In this document: piece after piece, positions 1 to 7,900 of the stretch
Layout of the letters: every line of letters starts with the position of its first letter
How positions within the stretch are numbered: the first letter of the stretch is position 1
Source of the DNA: Clostridia bacterium
GTDB lineage: Bacteria > Bacillota > Dehalobacteriia > UBA4068
Assembly: GCA_012515255.1 (NCBI GenBank)
Contig: JAAYYR010000101.1
Location: forward strand, 1-15,875
Reading direction: 5' to 3'
Length of the DNA stretch: 15,875 nucleotides
Made by a program: the position numbers and the translations under genes
Notes under the pieces: model-generated
Database searches by the model: none
What the model saw: the letters and a program-made list of their open reading frames with translations, nothing else
Told to the model about the DNA's origin: nothing

Positions 1-582
1 GATTTTATTGGTGATATTATCATTATCAAGCGCCTTATCATTAGAGTTATTCTGGTTCGGCTGCGTATTTTTATCAAGCATATTATTATTATCAAGCATA
101 TTATTATTGGCAGCGCTGTTATTTGCAGTCAAATCACTGCTTAACCCATTGACGCCGCCTTTATCCCGAGTCGCGGTACCCCATCTTTGATTATAAAAAT
201 TGCTGCCCGCATAATCATAATTGCTGACTTTGAGGTCTGCTGTGCTCGCCAGCGGATACAAGCGTGTGACGCGGGAATTATCATTGATATAGTAGCCATT
301 GACGAAGTCGCGGTCGCGATCCAGATCGAGATTGCTAATCCGATCCGTATCATTGGCGGAAACAAGATCGAATTCATCTACCAATACCGTACGCGCCTGA
401 TCATTGACTTCAACGATATACCCATAGACGGCCCGCTGGTTAGCGCCGGCCACCCTGCCTTGCACATTATCATTGTTATTGTCATCGTTGACGCCACTGG
501 TATTGCCGCAGGCGGCAAGTGCCAGCATACCGATAAGCAAAAACAATAAGGCCGGCCATTTGAATCTGCGCACTTTATTCAT
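1..582 (-). CDS. Asn/Asp-rich lipoprotein of unknown function (3' end cut by window edge)
   Basis: The minus-strand frame is open from an ATG at 582 to the left edge, giving 194 residues without a stop, so the C-terminus is missing. The start is supported by an AAGGAGG ribosome binding site at 591-597, 8 bases upstream. The N-terminus is a lipoprotein signal: basic MNKVRRFK, a hydrophobic stretch, and lipobox LAAC with the acylated Cys at residue 25. An acidic, Asn-rich linker follows. Next comes a compact region at about residues 50-115 (VYGYIVEVNDQARTVLVDEF, later NGYYINDNS) that resembles a beta-rich segment I associate with secreted Bacillota lipoproteins but cannot name. The visible C-terminal part is low complexity (NNMLD, NQNNSND). 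It lies 117 bases downstream of the LysM/M23 gene on the same strand, so both may act at the cell envelope. No function can be assigned. The reading frame and lipobox are solid. Confidence 0.85.
   Translation of the reverse strand, partial: MNKVRRFKWPALLFLLIGMLALAACGNTSGVNDDNNNDNVQGRVAGANQRAVYGYIVEVNDQARTVLVDEFDLVSANDTDRISNLDLDRDRDFVNGYYINDNSRVTRLYPLASTADLKVSNYDYAGSNFYNQRWGTATRDKGGVNGLSSDLTANNSAANNNMLDNNNMLDKNTQPNQNNSNDKALDNDNITNKI
72..107. repeat. two tandem 18-bp units inside the lipoprotein gene
   Basis: Two adjacent 18-bp copies (72-89 and 90-107), each beginning TATCAAGCA, encode a six-residue Asn-Asn-Asn-Met-Leu-Asp repeat on the minus strand. A multiple of three keeps the frame, so copy number could change without breaking the gene. 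Related TTATCA motifs flank it on the left (about 24-41). Confidence 0.75.
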
Positions 583-699
583 GCTTTTTTCCTCCTTCAT
601 TTATCACATGCGAAATTCAGACTGTATTGCGGTTATTATCTTCAGTTAAAGCAGCTAACAAACAGGCATTTTTTGTAAAAACAGCTAAACCCGGCAATA

Positions 700-1530
700 T
701 TAGCGCAGGTAGAGCTGAGGGTCTACGCAGACTCCGTTAATTCTCACCTCAAAATGGACATGGGAGCCGGTGCTATTGCCTGTGCTGCCGATAAAGGCGA
801 TCACATCCCCCTCCTCCACCCACTCGCCAACCCTGGCCACTAATTCGCAGGCATGGGCATAGAGCGTCTCCTGGCCATTGCCATGATCCAGCATCACCGC
901 ATAGCCATAAGCGTCGTTTTTCCACCCCGACTCCGTCACCAGACCGGAAGCCGCGGCATAAATCGGCATACCGCCGTCGGCGGCTATATCCAACCCATAA
1001 TGGAATCTGCCCCAGCGCTCGCCAAAGGCAGAGCTGATTTCTCCCTCCGCCGGCCAGGCAAAAGCGTAAACACTGCCGCGGGAAGCAAAAACCGCCTGCA
1101 CTTCCGTGCGCTCCACTGTCTGCCATAAGCTAACCGAGCTTTCCTCTGTCAGCGGTACGAGCAAAGTTTGCCCGGGATAAATGCATTCGGGCCGCCCCAG
1201 GGCATTGACGCCGGCAAGCTCCCGCCAAGTCACATTATAGGTCTGTGCCAGCGAATAAAGAGTATCGCCCGGCGCCACCACAACGCTGAAATACGGCGTC
1301 TGCGGCAGGCGTACCAGCTCGCCCGCGACTAAATTCCCGTCCGGCGATAAATCATTCATCAGCGCCACCAGCTCGCCGTCCAAAGCATAGGTTTTAGCGA
1401 TCATATTGACGCTTTCCCCGCCCGCCGCTATATAATAACCGCCGTCGTCAGCGCTTTCCGCCCAGGCGGGAGCAGCGGTCATAAGGCAGGTTAGCAGGGT
1501 GCTTAATGCAACTACAATTATTTTTTTCAT
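700..1530 (-). CDS. secreted LysM-LysM-M23 family peptidoglycan endopeptidase
   Basis: Predicted 276-residue exported zinc metallopeptidase that would cut peptide cross-links in peptidoglycan. The start chosen is the ATG at 1530: it is preceded by an AAAGGAG ribosome binding site and opens a classic signal peptide (MKKIIVVALS, then AAPAWA, cleavage near residue 24). An in-frame ATG at 1563 would add 11 residues that spoil the signal. Two LysM wall-binding modules follow at about residues 32-76 and 80-127, the second very typical (PGDTLYSLAQTYNV, YPGQTLLVP). The M23 domain spans about 158-276. It keeps the zinc ligands of the HxxxD motif (H177, D181) and HxH motif (H257, H259), plus H226 in LYAH, so it should be active. 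There is a Cys near the C-terminus (C268). Transcription is divergent from the amino acid transporter operon. The exact process (growth, division or sporulation) cannot be told from sequence. Confidence 0.93.
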   Translation of the reverse strand: MKKIIVVALSTLLTCLMTAAPAWAESADDGGYYIAAGGESVNMIAKTYALDGELVALMNDLSPDGNLVAGELVRLPQTPYFSVVVAPGDTLYSLAQTYNVTWRELAGVNALGRPECIYPGQTLLVPLTEESSVSLWQTVERTEVQAVFASRGSVYAFAWPAEGEISSAFGERWGRFHYGLDIAADGGMPIYAAASGLVTESGWKNDAYGYAVMLDHGNGQETLYAHACELVARVGEWVEEGDVIAFIGSTGNSTGSHVHFEVRINGVCVDPQLYLR

Positions 1531-1601
1531 GATCTGGCTCCTTTCGCAGGGTATTATCACCAATTTTGCCAGGAATCATTCAATTTGCCCTTAAATTCCC
1601 C

Positions 1602-1630
1602 TTGACTATCTAGCATAGTAGAGTTATAAT
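1602..1630 (+). promoter_or_regulatory. sigma-A type promoter of the amino acid ABC operon
   Basis: TTGACT (1602-1607) and TATAAT (1625-1630) are separated by exactly 17 bases, a near-perfect housekeeping promoter. Transcription should start near 1637, giving a leader of about 70 bases ending in the GGGAGGAG ribosome binding site (1693-1700) of the binding-protein gene. No riboswitch-like fold is evident in this short leader. Confidence 0.88.
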
Positions 1631-1646
1631 ATGGTACAGCTATTTA

Positions 1647-1658
1647 TTAATATATTAA
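1647..1658. promoter_or_regulatory. 12-bp perfect palindrome, candidate operator
   Basis: TTAATATATTAA is a perfect inverted repeat. It lies about 10-21 bases downstream of the predicted transporter start site and covers the -10 element of the minus-strand promoter. A dimeric regulator bound here could affect both promoters. Purely AT palindromes also arise by chance, so this is tentative. Confidence 0.35.
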
Positions 1659-1676
1659 GGTAACAAAGGGTATCAA
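1649..1676 (-). promoter_or_regulatory. probable promoter of the LysM/M23 gene
   Basis: Read on the minus strand, TTGATA (1676-1671) and TATATT (1654-1649) are 16 bases apart, a good match to the housekeeping consensus. Transcription would start near 1642 and run left through the plus-strand promoter to the M23 gene, leaving a leader of about 110 bases. It faces and overlaps the start region of the transporter promoter. AT-rich sequence raises the chance of a coincidental match. Confidence 0.5.
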
Positions 1677-1706
1677 AACTAGGCTATATTATGGGAGGAG
1701 AGAAAA

Positions 1707-2543
1707 ATGAAAAAAGCTTGGCTCTTGGCAGTAATACTTATGCTGGCTCTTGGTCTGATGCTGGCTGGTTGTACACCCGCGGTTGACAATCCGCCGGACG
1801 GGGATCAAACAGATATCACGGATGCTTCATGGGATCAAATTGTGGAAAAAGGTTATTTTGTCGTTGGCTTGGACGACTCCTTCCCGCCTATGGGCTTCCG
1901 GGATGAGAATAATGACATCGTCGGCTTCGACATTGACTTGGCGCGCGCCGCTGCCGCATATCTGGGCGTGGAAGTCCAATTCCAGCCTGTGGTCTGGGAT
2001 ACCGTGGAGATCAGCCTCAATAACGGCGATATTGACTGCATCTGGAACGGCTACAGCATTACCGAAGCCCGCAAGCTAATCGTTGACTTTGGCACGCCTT
2101 ATGTCGCCAGCAGCCAGATCGTCGTCACCCTAAAAGACAGTGAGATCGCCACTAAAGCTGATTTGGCCGGCAAAATCGTCGGCACTCAGATGGGCAGTTC
2201 CTCCATCGTGGCGCTTGACGCCGAGCCGTAAGTCCTCGATTCTTTTAGTGAGCTGAAGCAATACGCAACATTCACCGAAGCAATTATGGATCTGCAAAAC
2301 GGCCGCGTTGACGCGGTGGTAATCGATAGCATCGCTTATTATGGCGATTTTAACGTCAAAGCCCCCGACGCATACCGGGTCCTTGATGAGGACTTTGGCG
2401 AAGAACAAATGGGCGTTGGTTTCCGTCAAGCGGATGATGCTTTTACCGACAAAATGAATGAAGCTTTAGCGGCTCTTAAAGATGACGGTACAGCCGCTGA
2501 AATCAGCGATACCTGGTTCGGCGAAGATATACTCATCCTCTAA
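1707..2543 (+). pseudogene. amino acid ABC transporter substrate-binding lipoprotein, interrupted by in-frame TAA
   Basis: A family 3 extracellular solute-binding protein for a polar amino acid, read as 278 codons with one internal stop. The start at 1707 follows GGGAGGAG. The signal ends in lipobox LAGC with Cys at residue 22. The first lobe is textbook: YFVVGLDDSFPPMGF, GFDIDLARAAA, then NGYSITEARKLIVDF, whose Arg in this family contacts the ligand carboxylate. The second lobe begins (ADLAGKIVGTQMGSSS) and is broken by TAA at 2229-2231 (codon 175). The same frame then resumes with family-typical sequence (TFTEAIMDLQNGRVDAVVID, later ISDTWFGED) to TAA at 2541-2543. The upstream piece alone (1707-2231) would be a 174-residue lipoprotein lacking most of lobe two. 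An ATG at 2286 could start the second piece but has no good ribosome binding site. A single substitution, perhaps from GAA (Glu) or AAA (Lys), explains the break. A real nonsense mutation and a sequencing error look the same here. Confidence 0.88.
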
Positions 2544-2559
2544 TTTTAGCTTTTATTTA

Positions 2560-2590
2560 GCGGCGAGCCGGCTTATGGCCGGTTCGCCGC
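2560..2590 (+). other. GC-rich intercistronic hairpin after the binding-protein gene
   Basis: A 13-bp stem (2560-2572 with 2578-2590, one G-T wobble in the RNA) closes a 5-base loop 16 bases after the binding-protein stop. No T-run follows, so it is not a typical terminator by itself. Such stems after a binding-protein gene commonly protect the upstream mRNA from 3' exonucleases. That role is inferred here. Confidence 0.75.
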
Positions 2591-2609
2591 AGCTTATGAT
2601 GCAGAGACG

Positions 2610-2634
2610 TTCAAGGCTCAAGCCTTGAATTTTT
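2610..2634 (+). terminator. intra-operon intrinsic terminator or attenuator before the first permease
   Basis: TTCAAGGC (2610-2617) and GCCTTGAA (2622-2629) form a perfect 8-bp stem with loop TCAA, followed directly by five T (2630-2634). This is a compact intrinsic terminator. The permease genes continue 75 bases further on the same strand with no good promoter between, so termination is probably partial and would keep binding protein in excess of membrane components. Confidence 0.65.
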
Positions 2635-2708
2635 ATGCTCTTTATAACTATGCCTGCGATAGCGATGACCGCGGGCCGGTATACTCAGGAAAATTCAGGA
2701 ATAAACAT

Positions 2709-3350
2709 ATGGATTATATCCTCTCTATCCTGCCCCAGCTATGGGTGGGGGTAGCCAATAGCCTCAAAATGTATTTTGCCGCAATCCTGCCAGTGCTGCC
2801 GCTGGGCATTATTTTCGCCATTGCTAAAGTGGCGGGGCCCAAGCCTTTGCGCTGGCTTCTTGATATTTATACCTGGGCCTGGCGCGGTACGCCCCTGCTC
2901 TTGCAATTGATGATCGTCATTTGCGGCTTTCCCTTCATCGGCATCAGACTGCCGGGTTTTATCGCCGCGGCCGGAGTTTTTACCCTTAATATGGCCGCTT
3001 ATATCACGGAAATCATGCGCGCCGCCATCAATTCCGTAGACAAAGGTCAATACGAAGCCTGCCGCGCGCTCGGCATACCCTACTGGACGATGATGCTGCG
3101 CACTATCCTGCCCCAATCCTTCCGTATCGCGCTGCCGCCGGCCTGCTCAGAGGCTATCAACCTAATCAAGGATACAGCTCTGATCGCCGTCATCGGCATG
3201 CAGGATATTTCGCGGGTCGCCTTCCAGGTTGTCAATCGCGATCATCGTCTGGCGGCCTATATCGTTGCCTTCTGCATTTACCTGGCTTTAACCAGTTTGC
3301 TGGTCTATATTTTCAAACGCCTGGAAAAACGCTTTACAGCTTACGATTAA
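2709..3350 (+). CDS. polar amino acid ABC transporter, permease subunit 1
   Basis: A 213-residue inner-membrane permease of the His/Gln/Arg type, about the usual family length. The start chosen is ATG 2709, which has AGGA 8 bases upstream and aligns with the start of the second permease. Upstream in-frame start codons near 2625 lie inside the terminator hairpin and would add non-hydrophobic sequence. About five membrane segments are visible (around residues 13-40, 60-80, 83-103, 155-170 and 180-203). The early signature YTWAWRGTPLLLQL is at 54-67. The EAA loop that docks on the ATPase is clear at about 116-136 (EACRALG, then ILPQ), followed by LPPACSEAINLIKDTAL. It should form a heterodimeric channel with permease 2. 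The ligand class is polar amino acids; the exact ligand is not readable. Confidence 0.93.
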   Translation: MDYILSILPQLWVGVANSLKMYFAAILPVLPLGIIFAIAKVAGPKPLRWLLDIYTWAWRGTPLLLQLMIVICGFPFIGIRLPGFIAAAGVFTLNMAAYITEIMRAAINSVDKGQYEACRALGIPYWTMMLRTILPQSFRIALPPACSEAINLIKDTALIAVIGMQDISRVAFQVVNRDHRLAAYIVAFCIYLALTSLLVYIFKRLEKRFTAYD

Positions 3351-3365
3351 GAAAGGAGGGCGGAC

Positions 3366-4022
3366 ATGCCGCTCAATTTCTGGCAGTATTGCGCCAATGC
3401 CATGCCGCTGCTCCTGGATGGGCTAGTCTTTTCGCTGACCCTTTTTAGCGTGGTCGCCGCTGTGAGCTTTCCGCTCTCAATCGTGTTGGCGGTGCTTAAA
3501 ATCTCCGGCCCCCGCTGGGTCAAGGCGGTTTTAGGCTTTTATACCTGGATTTTTCGCGGTACGCCGCTTTTGATCCAGCTCTTCCTCGTCTATTATGGCC
3601 TGCCTTATGTCGGCGTAATCCTGCCCACCAATGTGGTGATCTTTAGCATATTCATCCTCTCCGCCTCCGCCTATGAAATAGAAGTGATTCGCGGCGGCCT
3701 GATCAGCATCGATAAGGGCCATTATGAGGCCTGCCATGTGCTGGGCATGAGCTATATCCAGACCCTGCGCCGGGTGGTAATCCCCCAGACTATCCGCAAG
3801 GTGCTGCCGCCTACCTGCTCCGAGGCAATCATCCTTTTCAAAGACACCTCCCTCGTCACGGCGATCGCCGTCTTTGACCTGCTGCGCCATGCGCGGAACC
3901 TGGTATTCCAGCATGGCCGCATCGACGCCTTTGTGGTGGCGCTTTTCTTCTACCTGGTTATCTCCTCCATCCTGACAATAACCTTTACCAAGCTGGAAAA
4001 GCGTTTTCCGGCACAAATTTAG
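3366..4022 (+). CDS. polar amino acid ABC transporter, permease subunit 2
   Basis: A 218-residue integral membrane permease, paralogous to the preceding one: YTWIFRGTPLLIQL at residues 59-72 and the EAA loop at 121-141 (EACHVLG, then VIPQ) occupy matching places, followed by LPPTCSEAIILFKDTSL. About five membrane segments are predicted. It starts 15 bases after permease 1 with a strong GGAGG ribosome binding site (about 3355-3359), so the two are cotranscribed and probably pair to form the translocation channel, as HisQ/HisM do. The stop is TAG at 4020-4022, 11 bases before the ATPase start. The frame is intact with no sign of decay, unlike the binding-protein gene. Confidence 0.94.
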   Translation: MPLNFWQYCANAMPLLLDGLVFSLTLFSVVAAVSFPLSIVLAVLKISGPRWVKAVLGFYTWIFRGTPLLIQLFLVYYGLPYVGVILPTNVVIFSIFILSASAYEIEVIRGGLISIDKGHYEACHVLGMSYIQTLRRVVIPQTIRKVLPPTCSEAIILFKDTSLVTAIAVFDLLRHARNLVFQHGRIDAFVVALFFYLVISSILTITFTKLEKRFPAQI

Positions 4023-4033
4023 CGAGGTCGATT

Positions 4034-4795
4034 ATGAACGAAACCATGATCAAAATGACCAATATCCACAAGTCCTTCGGCACGCTCGAAGTGCTTTGTG
4101 GTATTGATCTTACAGTGCGCAAAGACGAAATCATCGCTATTGTCGGCCCCTCCGGCTCCGGTAAAAGCACTTTGCTGCGCTGCATCAATCTGCTGGAGCG
4201 GATCAACCGGGGCGCGGTGGAAATAGAAGGCACGGTGATTCAGGCTGTCGATCAGCCGGGCTTTGTTGCGGCGCCCAAAGCCCAATTACGCAAAACGCTT
4301 AATAAAACCGGCATGGTCTTCCAGAGCTTTAACCTTTTTCCTCATCGCACAGCCATGGGTAATGTTATCGAAGCCCTGATCACGGTCAAGAAAATGAAAA
4401 AGGCCGAAGCGAAGGAAATCGGCGCCCAGCAATTGGCCCGCGTGGGCCTTGCGGACAAAGCTGATGCTTATCCCTCCCATCTCTCCGGCGGCCAAAAACA
4501 GCGGGTGGCGATTGCCCGGGCATTGGCGATGGGGCCGGATGTGATGCTCTTTGACGAGCCGACCTCGGCGCTCGACCCGGAGCTAATCGGCGAAGTACTG
4601 GAGGTTATCCGCAAATTAGCCAAGGAGCATATGACTATGCTGGTCGTTACCCATGAAATGAGCTTTGCCAGGGAAGTGGCCGACCGGGTAATTTTCCTTG
4701 ACCGCGGTCAAATCCTTGCCGACTGTTCGCCCGATGAATTCTTTGACAGCAAACAGCATCAGCGCATTTGCAGCTTCCTCGATAAGATGCTCTAA
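4034..4795 (+). CDS. polar amino acid ABC transporter, ATP-binding subunit
   Basis: A 253-residue cytoplasmic ATPase of the GlnQ/HisP family that powers import. All functional motifs are present: Walker A GPSGSGKST at 38-46, Q-loop glutamine 97 in VFQSFNLFPH, ABC signature LSGGQKQR at 150-157, Walker B VMLFDEPTSALDP with D174 and catalytic E175, and the switch histidine 207 in VVTHEMSF. Length is normal for the family (about 240-255). The start ATG 4034 has a modest GAGG upstream and lies 11 bases after permease 2. It is the last gene of the operon and is followed by two hairpins. The complete motif set argues that the transport machinery is still under selection even though the binding-protein gene carries a stop. 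Confidence 0.96.
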   Translation: MNETMIKMTNIHKSFGTLEVLCGIDLTVRKDEIIAIVGPSGSGKSTLLRCINLLERINRGAVEIEGTVIQAVDQPGFVAAPKAQLRKTLNKTGMVFQSFNLFPHRTAMGNVIEALITVKKMKKAEAKEIGAQQLARVGLADKADAYPSHLSGGQKQRVAIARALAMGPDVMLFDEPTSALDPELIGEVLEVIRKLAKEHMTMLVVTHEMSFAREVADRVIFLDRGQILADCSPDEFFDSKQHQRICSFLDKML

Positions 4796-4828
4796 AGCCT
4801 TGCCCGGCGACGACGTCTGCCGCAAGCA

Positions 4829-4861
4829 CCTGCCATCCGGCTATCCGCACCGGATGGCAGG
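4829..4861. other. hairpin between the convergent operons
   Basis: A perfect 12-bp stem (4829-4840 with 4850-4861) closes a 9-base loop 34 bases after the ATPase stop. It has no following T-run, so it probably supports 3'-end processing or stability next to the terminator that follows. It would form in transcripts from either strand. Confidence 0.65.
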
Positions 4862-4864
4862 GCC

Positions 4865-4904
4865 AATAGCAAAACCCCGGCCTCAAGGCCGGGGTTTTGC
4901 TGTT
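4865..4904. terminator. bidirectional intrinsic terminator for the ABC operon and addBA
   Basis: Perfect 15-bp arms (4868-4882 and 4887-4901) with loop TCAA, extendable by a wobble pair and two A-T pairs. The core is CCCCGGCC/GGCCGGGG flanked by AAAA on one side and TTTT on the other, so either RNA ends in a GC stem followed by U residues. It lies 20 bases beyond addA's stop and about 70 beyond the ATPase stop, ideal for stopping both convergent transcripts. Confidence 0.88.
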
Positions 4905-4923
4905 ATTCCCTATCCATCTAAAT

Positions 4924-7900
4924 TTAATCCAAGGCGATAAATCTTGCCAAATCAAGCATTACCAGCCAAGACTCGGCCACCGGCCCGCCGAGCAAGCGCC
5001 GCAAGGCCTGGCTATATAGTTTAAGCTGCGGCCCATAAAGCTCACGCAACTGATCATCGCTTTTGCCGCGCCCGCCGGTTTTATAATCAAGCAGCACCCA
5101 GCCCTGCTCCTCGCGGAAGGCCGCATCCAGCATGCCCTGCACCATAATCCGCTCGCCGAAATCGGTTTGATCAAGCATGGTGAACTCCAGTTCCCGCTCC
5201 ACCTGATCAGCGGCGCGCAAGCGGCGGCCAAGATCGCTCTCAAGAAAACGGGCGACGCGATCCGTATCGATCAACCGTGCCTGTTGCGGCTGCAACAAGC
5301 CCTTATCCAGCAGCCGCCTTAATTCGCCGCGCAAGTCATCCCCAGCGCCGAGCAATTCAAAGCTTAGCTTCTCCAGCAGGCGATGATAAGCGATGCCGCG
5401 CGCCGCGCGCTCATCAGCGCCTGTTGCCGCCTCCGGCTCCCAGGCATAGGGAGCCAGCTCGCCGGGTTCATCAGGCGCGGCCAGCCGCGTTAATGCAGTT
5501 ACCGTCCACTTAGCGGGGTAGGCGGCATGCTCCAGCCCAGGATAGCGGAATGTAAGCGCCCGCCGGATGGGCGGCGGCACCTCGGCCTTGGCGTCCGCCG
5601 TCCAAGCGTTGCTCTGCGCAGCCGCAGGCGGTCGGCGCAGTTCGCGCTCTGAAAGCCAGGCTATGCGCCAGGCCCCGTCAGCCGGCAGTAATCGCGGCTG
5701 CTCCGCCTCTGCCAGCCGCTGCCGCCAGGCAACGGCATCATGATGGCGCAGCAAAGCCGCTGCCAGCCAATCAAGCGGCGTCCGCGCGGCCAGTACATAA
5801 GCGCCGTCCAGTTGCGCCCCGTCGCCCGCCTCGGCCCACTTGGCCGGCCGCGAGGACAGATTGCGAGCGGCGGCGCTTAGGATCAGCCTTTCCTTGGCGC
5901 GGGTCAAAGCCACATAATAAATACGCATCTCCTCGGCGATTGCCAGCTCGCGCAAGCGGTCTGCCACCGCGGTATGGGCTAGCGTCGGGTATTTGCGCCC
6001 TTTATCCCGTTCGGCCAGCAGCGGCCCTAAACCGCTGTCGCGTTCCCAGATAATATCGCGCCGCTCATCCATAAAATTAAATTGCCCCGCCAGACCGGCG
6101 ATAAAAACCACCGGGAACTCTAATCCCTTGCTCTTATGGATGCTCATGACGCGCACCGCGTCCTGCCGCTCGCCCGGCGGACGCGCGGCGCGGGAACGCA
6201 AACGGCGCTCCTCGCGGCAGCTCAGCAAACGGATAAAACGAAACAGGCCGGCATATTCGCCCCGCTCATAAGCATAAGCCTCCTGCAGCAGCAATTGCAG
6301 ATTGGCCTGGCGTAAAGCGCCGCCGCTCAGCGCTCCCACGAATTGATAATAGCCGTTTTCGCCATACAAGCGGGACAGTAATTGCGAAACCGTGCCCTCG
6401 CCCGCCACAGCGCGCCACTGCGCAAGGCGGGATAAAAAGTCGCCGCATTTCGCCGCCAAAGCCGATTCACCGGCTGCCATGGCAATAAGCGCGGCATAAA
6501 GATCCTCTTGCCGCTGCTGAAAACGCAATTCCACCAATTCCTCGGGGCTGAAGCCGCCAAGAGGCGAACGCAACACAGCCGCAAGCGGAATATCCTGGCG
6601 CGGATTATCGATCACCCGCAGGGCGGAGAGGATCAGCGATACCTCCGGCGTGGCGAGAAAGCCTTGCTCGCCCTCTGAAAGCGCCGGGATATTGGCCCGC
6701 GCCAGCTCCGCTGCCAGCACTTGCTCCTGGCCGCGAAAATTGCGCAGCAATACCGCCATATCATGATAAGCGTAGCCTTCGGCATGCAATTCACGCATGC
6801 GGCGGGCGATCAGCCGCGCCTCGGCTTCCATGGCGGTTAGCGGCTCCTCGCCGTCTTGCGACGGCTCGCCCCTGTCGCCAAGATCGATAAGATAGAATTC
6901 CGGCGCAACCGGCGTAGTCCCCCCGGAATCGCCGGCGCTTTTTAGCTCTGCTGCGCCGTCATACTCAATCTCCGCGGTATCGGCGCGCATTAGCTGGCGA
7001 AAGAGGAAATTTACCGCGTCGATCACCGCCGGCGTGGAACGGTAATTGCAGTTAAGGTCGATGCGGCTGCCGCCTTGGCGCGCGCCATAATTGTGATATT
7101 TATCAAGGAAAAGCCGCGGCTCGGCAAGGCGAAAGCGGTAAATGCTCTGCTTGACGTCGCCCACGGCAAAAAAATTATCGCCACGGCTCAAAAGACGCAA
7201 AATCGCTTCCTGCACCTCATTGACATCCTGATACTCATCGATCAATATTTCATCGAAGCCGCGCGCCAGCTCCGCGCTGAATTCTTCCTCCTCAAGCAAG
7301 CTGAGAGCCAGATGCTCCATATCGGCAAAATCGACCCAGCCACGCCGTCTTTTTGCCGCCATCAGCTCCTTCTCAAAGCGCTCGACCAGCCGGTACAAAG
7401 TCTGCAGGGGCTGATACAAGGCGCGCAGATCCCGGAGCTGCCCCGCGGAGTCCTGCGCGGCATATTTTTCCTGCAGAGTTTTTACCAATTCTTTGGCTGC
7501 GTCGCGCTCTTTCTTGACCTGCTCCTTCTCCACCGGGTCAGCGTCTTTGAGCGCCACAAGGCGGCCGAAACTGATCTCCCGCAGAGCGTCGATCTGCCCT
7601 GCCACATCCGCGGCCGCCGCGGCCCGAGCTATAACCGCCGCGTCCTCGTCGATGACAGCCCGCCATTTGCATAAATCCGCCGCAAGCTCCGCCGCTTTTT
7701 GCAGCCGTTGCAAAGCGCGGCGCAAAGAGGTATTGATGCGCTGCCGCACAGCCGCGGCAAAGGGGTATTGCTCCAGCTTCTCAATCTCAAATACAGAGCA
7801 GGCCTGCTTCAGCCATTCCAGGGAACGGGGGCGGCTGCGGCAAAAGCGGTGCAGCGAAAGCATAACCTCGATCAGGCCGCTGTCGTCGCGGTTGCCGCCA

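Noticed and set aside
187..549. Plus-strand frame of 120 codons opposite the lipoprotein gene
   Set aside because: Its sequence is repetitive Ile/Ala with no recognisable domain and no ribosome binding site. It mirrors the minus-strand lipoprotein, which has a lipobox and a strong ribosome binding site.
2229..2231. Stop codon reassignment or programmed recoding at the internal TAA
   Set aside because: TAA ends other genes in the window normally (binding protein, permease 1, ATPase, addA, addB, mutS2), and TAA is not used for selenocysteine or pyrrolysine. No special recoding structure is evident right after it.
2680..2685. TATACT as a -10 element for a separate permease promoter
   Set aside because: No acceptable -35 element is found 16-18 bases upstream.
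2625..2708. Longer N-terminus for permease 1
   Set aside because: The start would lie inside the terminator-like hairpin, the added residues are not hydrophobic, and ATG 2709 has an AGGA site and aligns with the paralogous permease.
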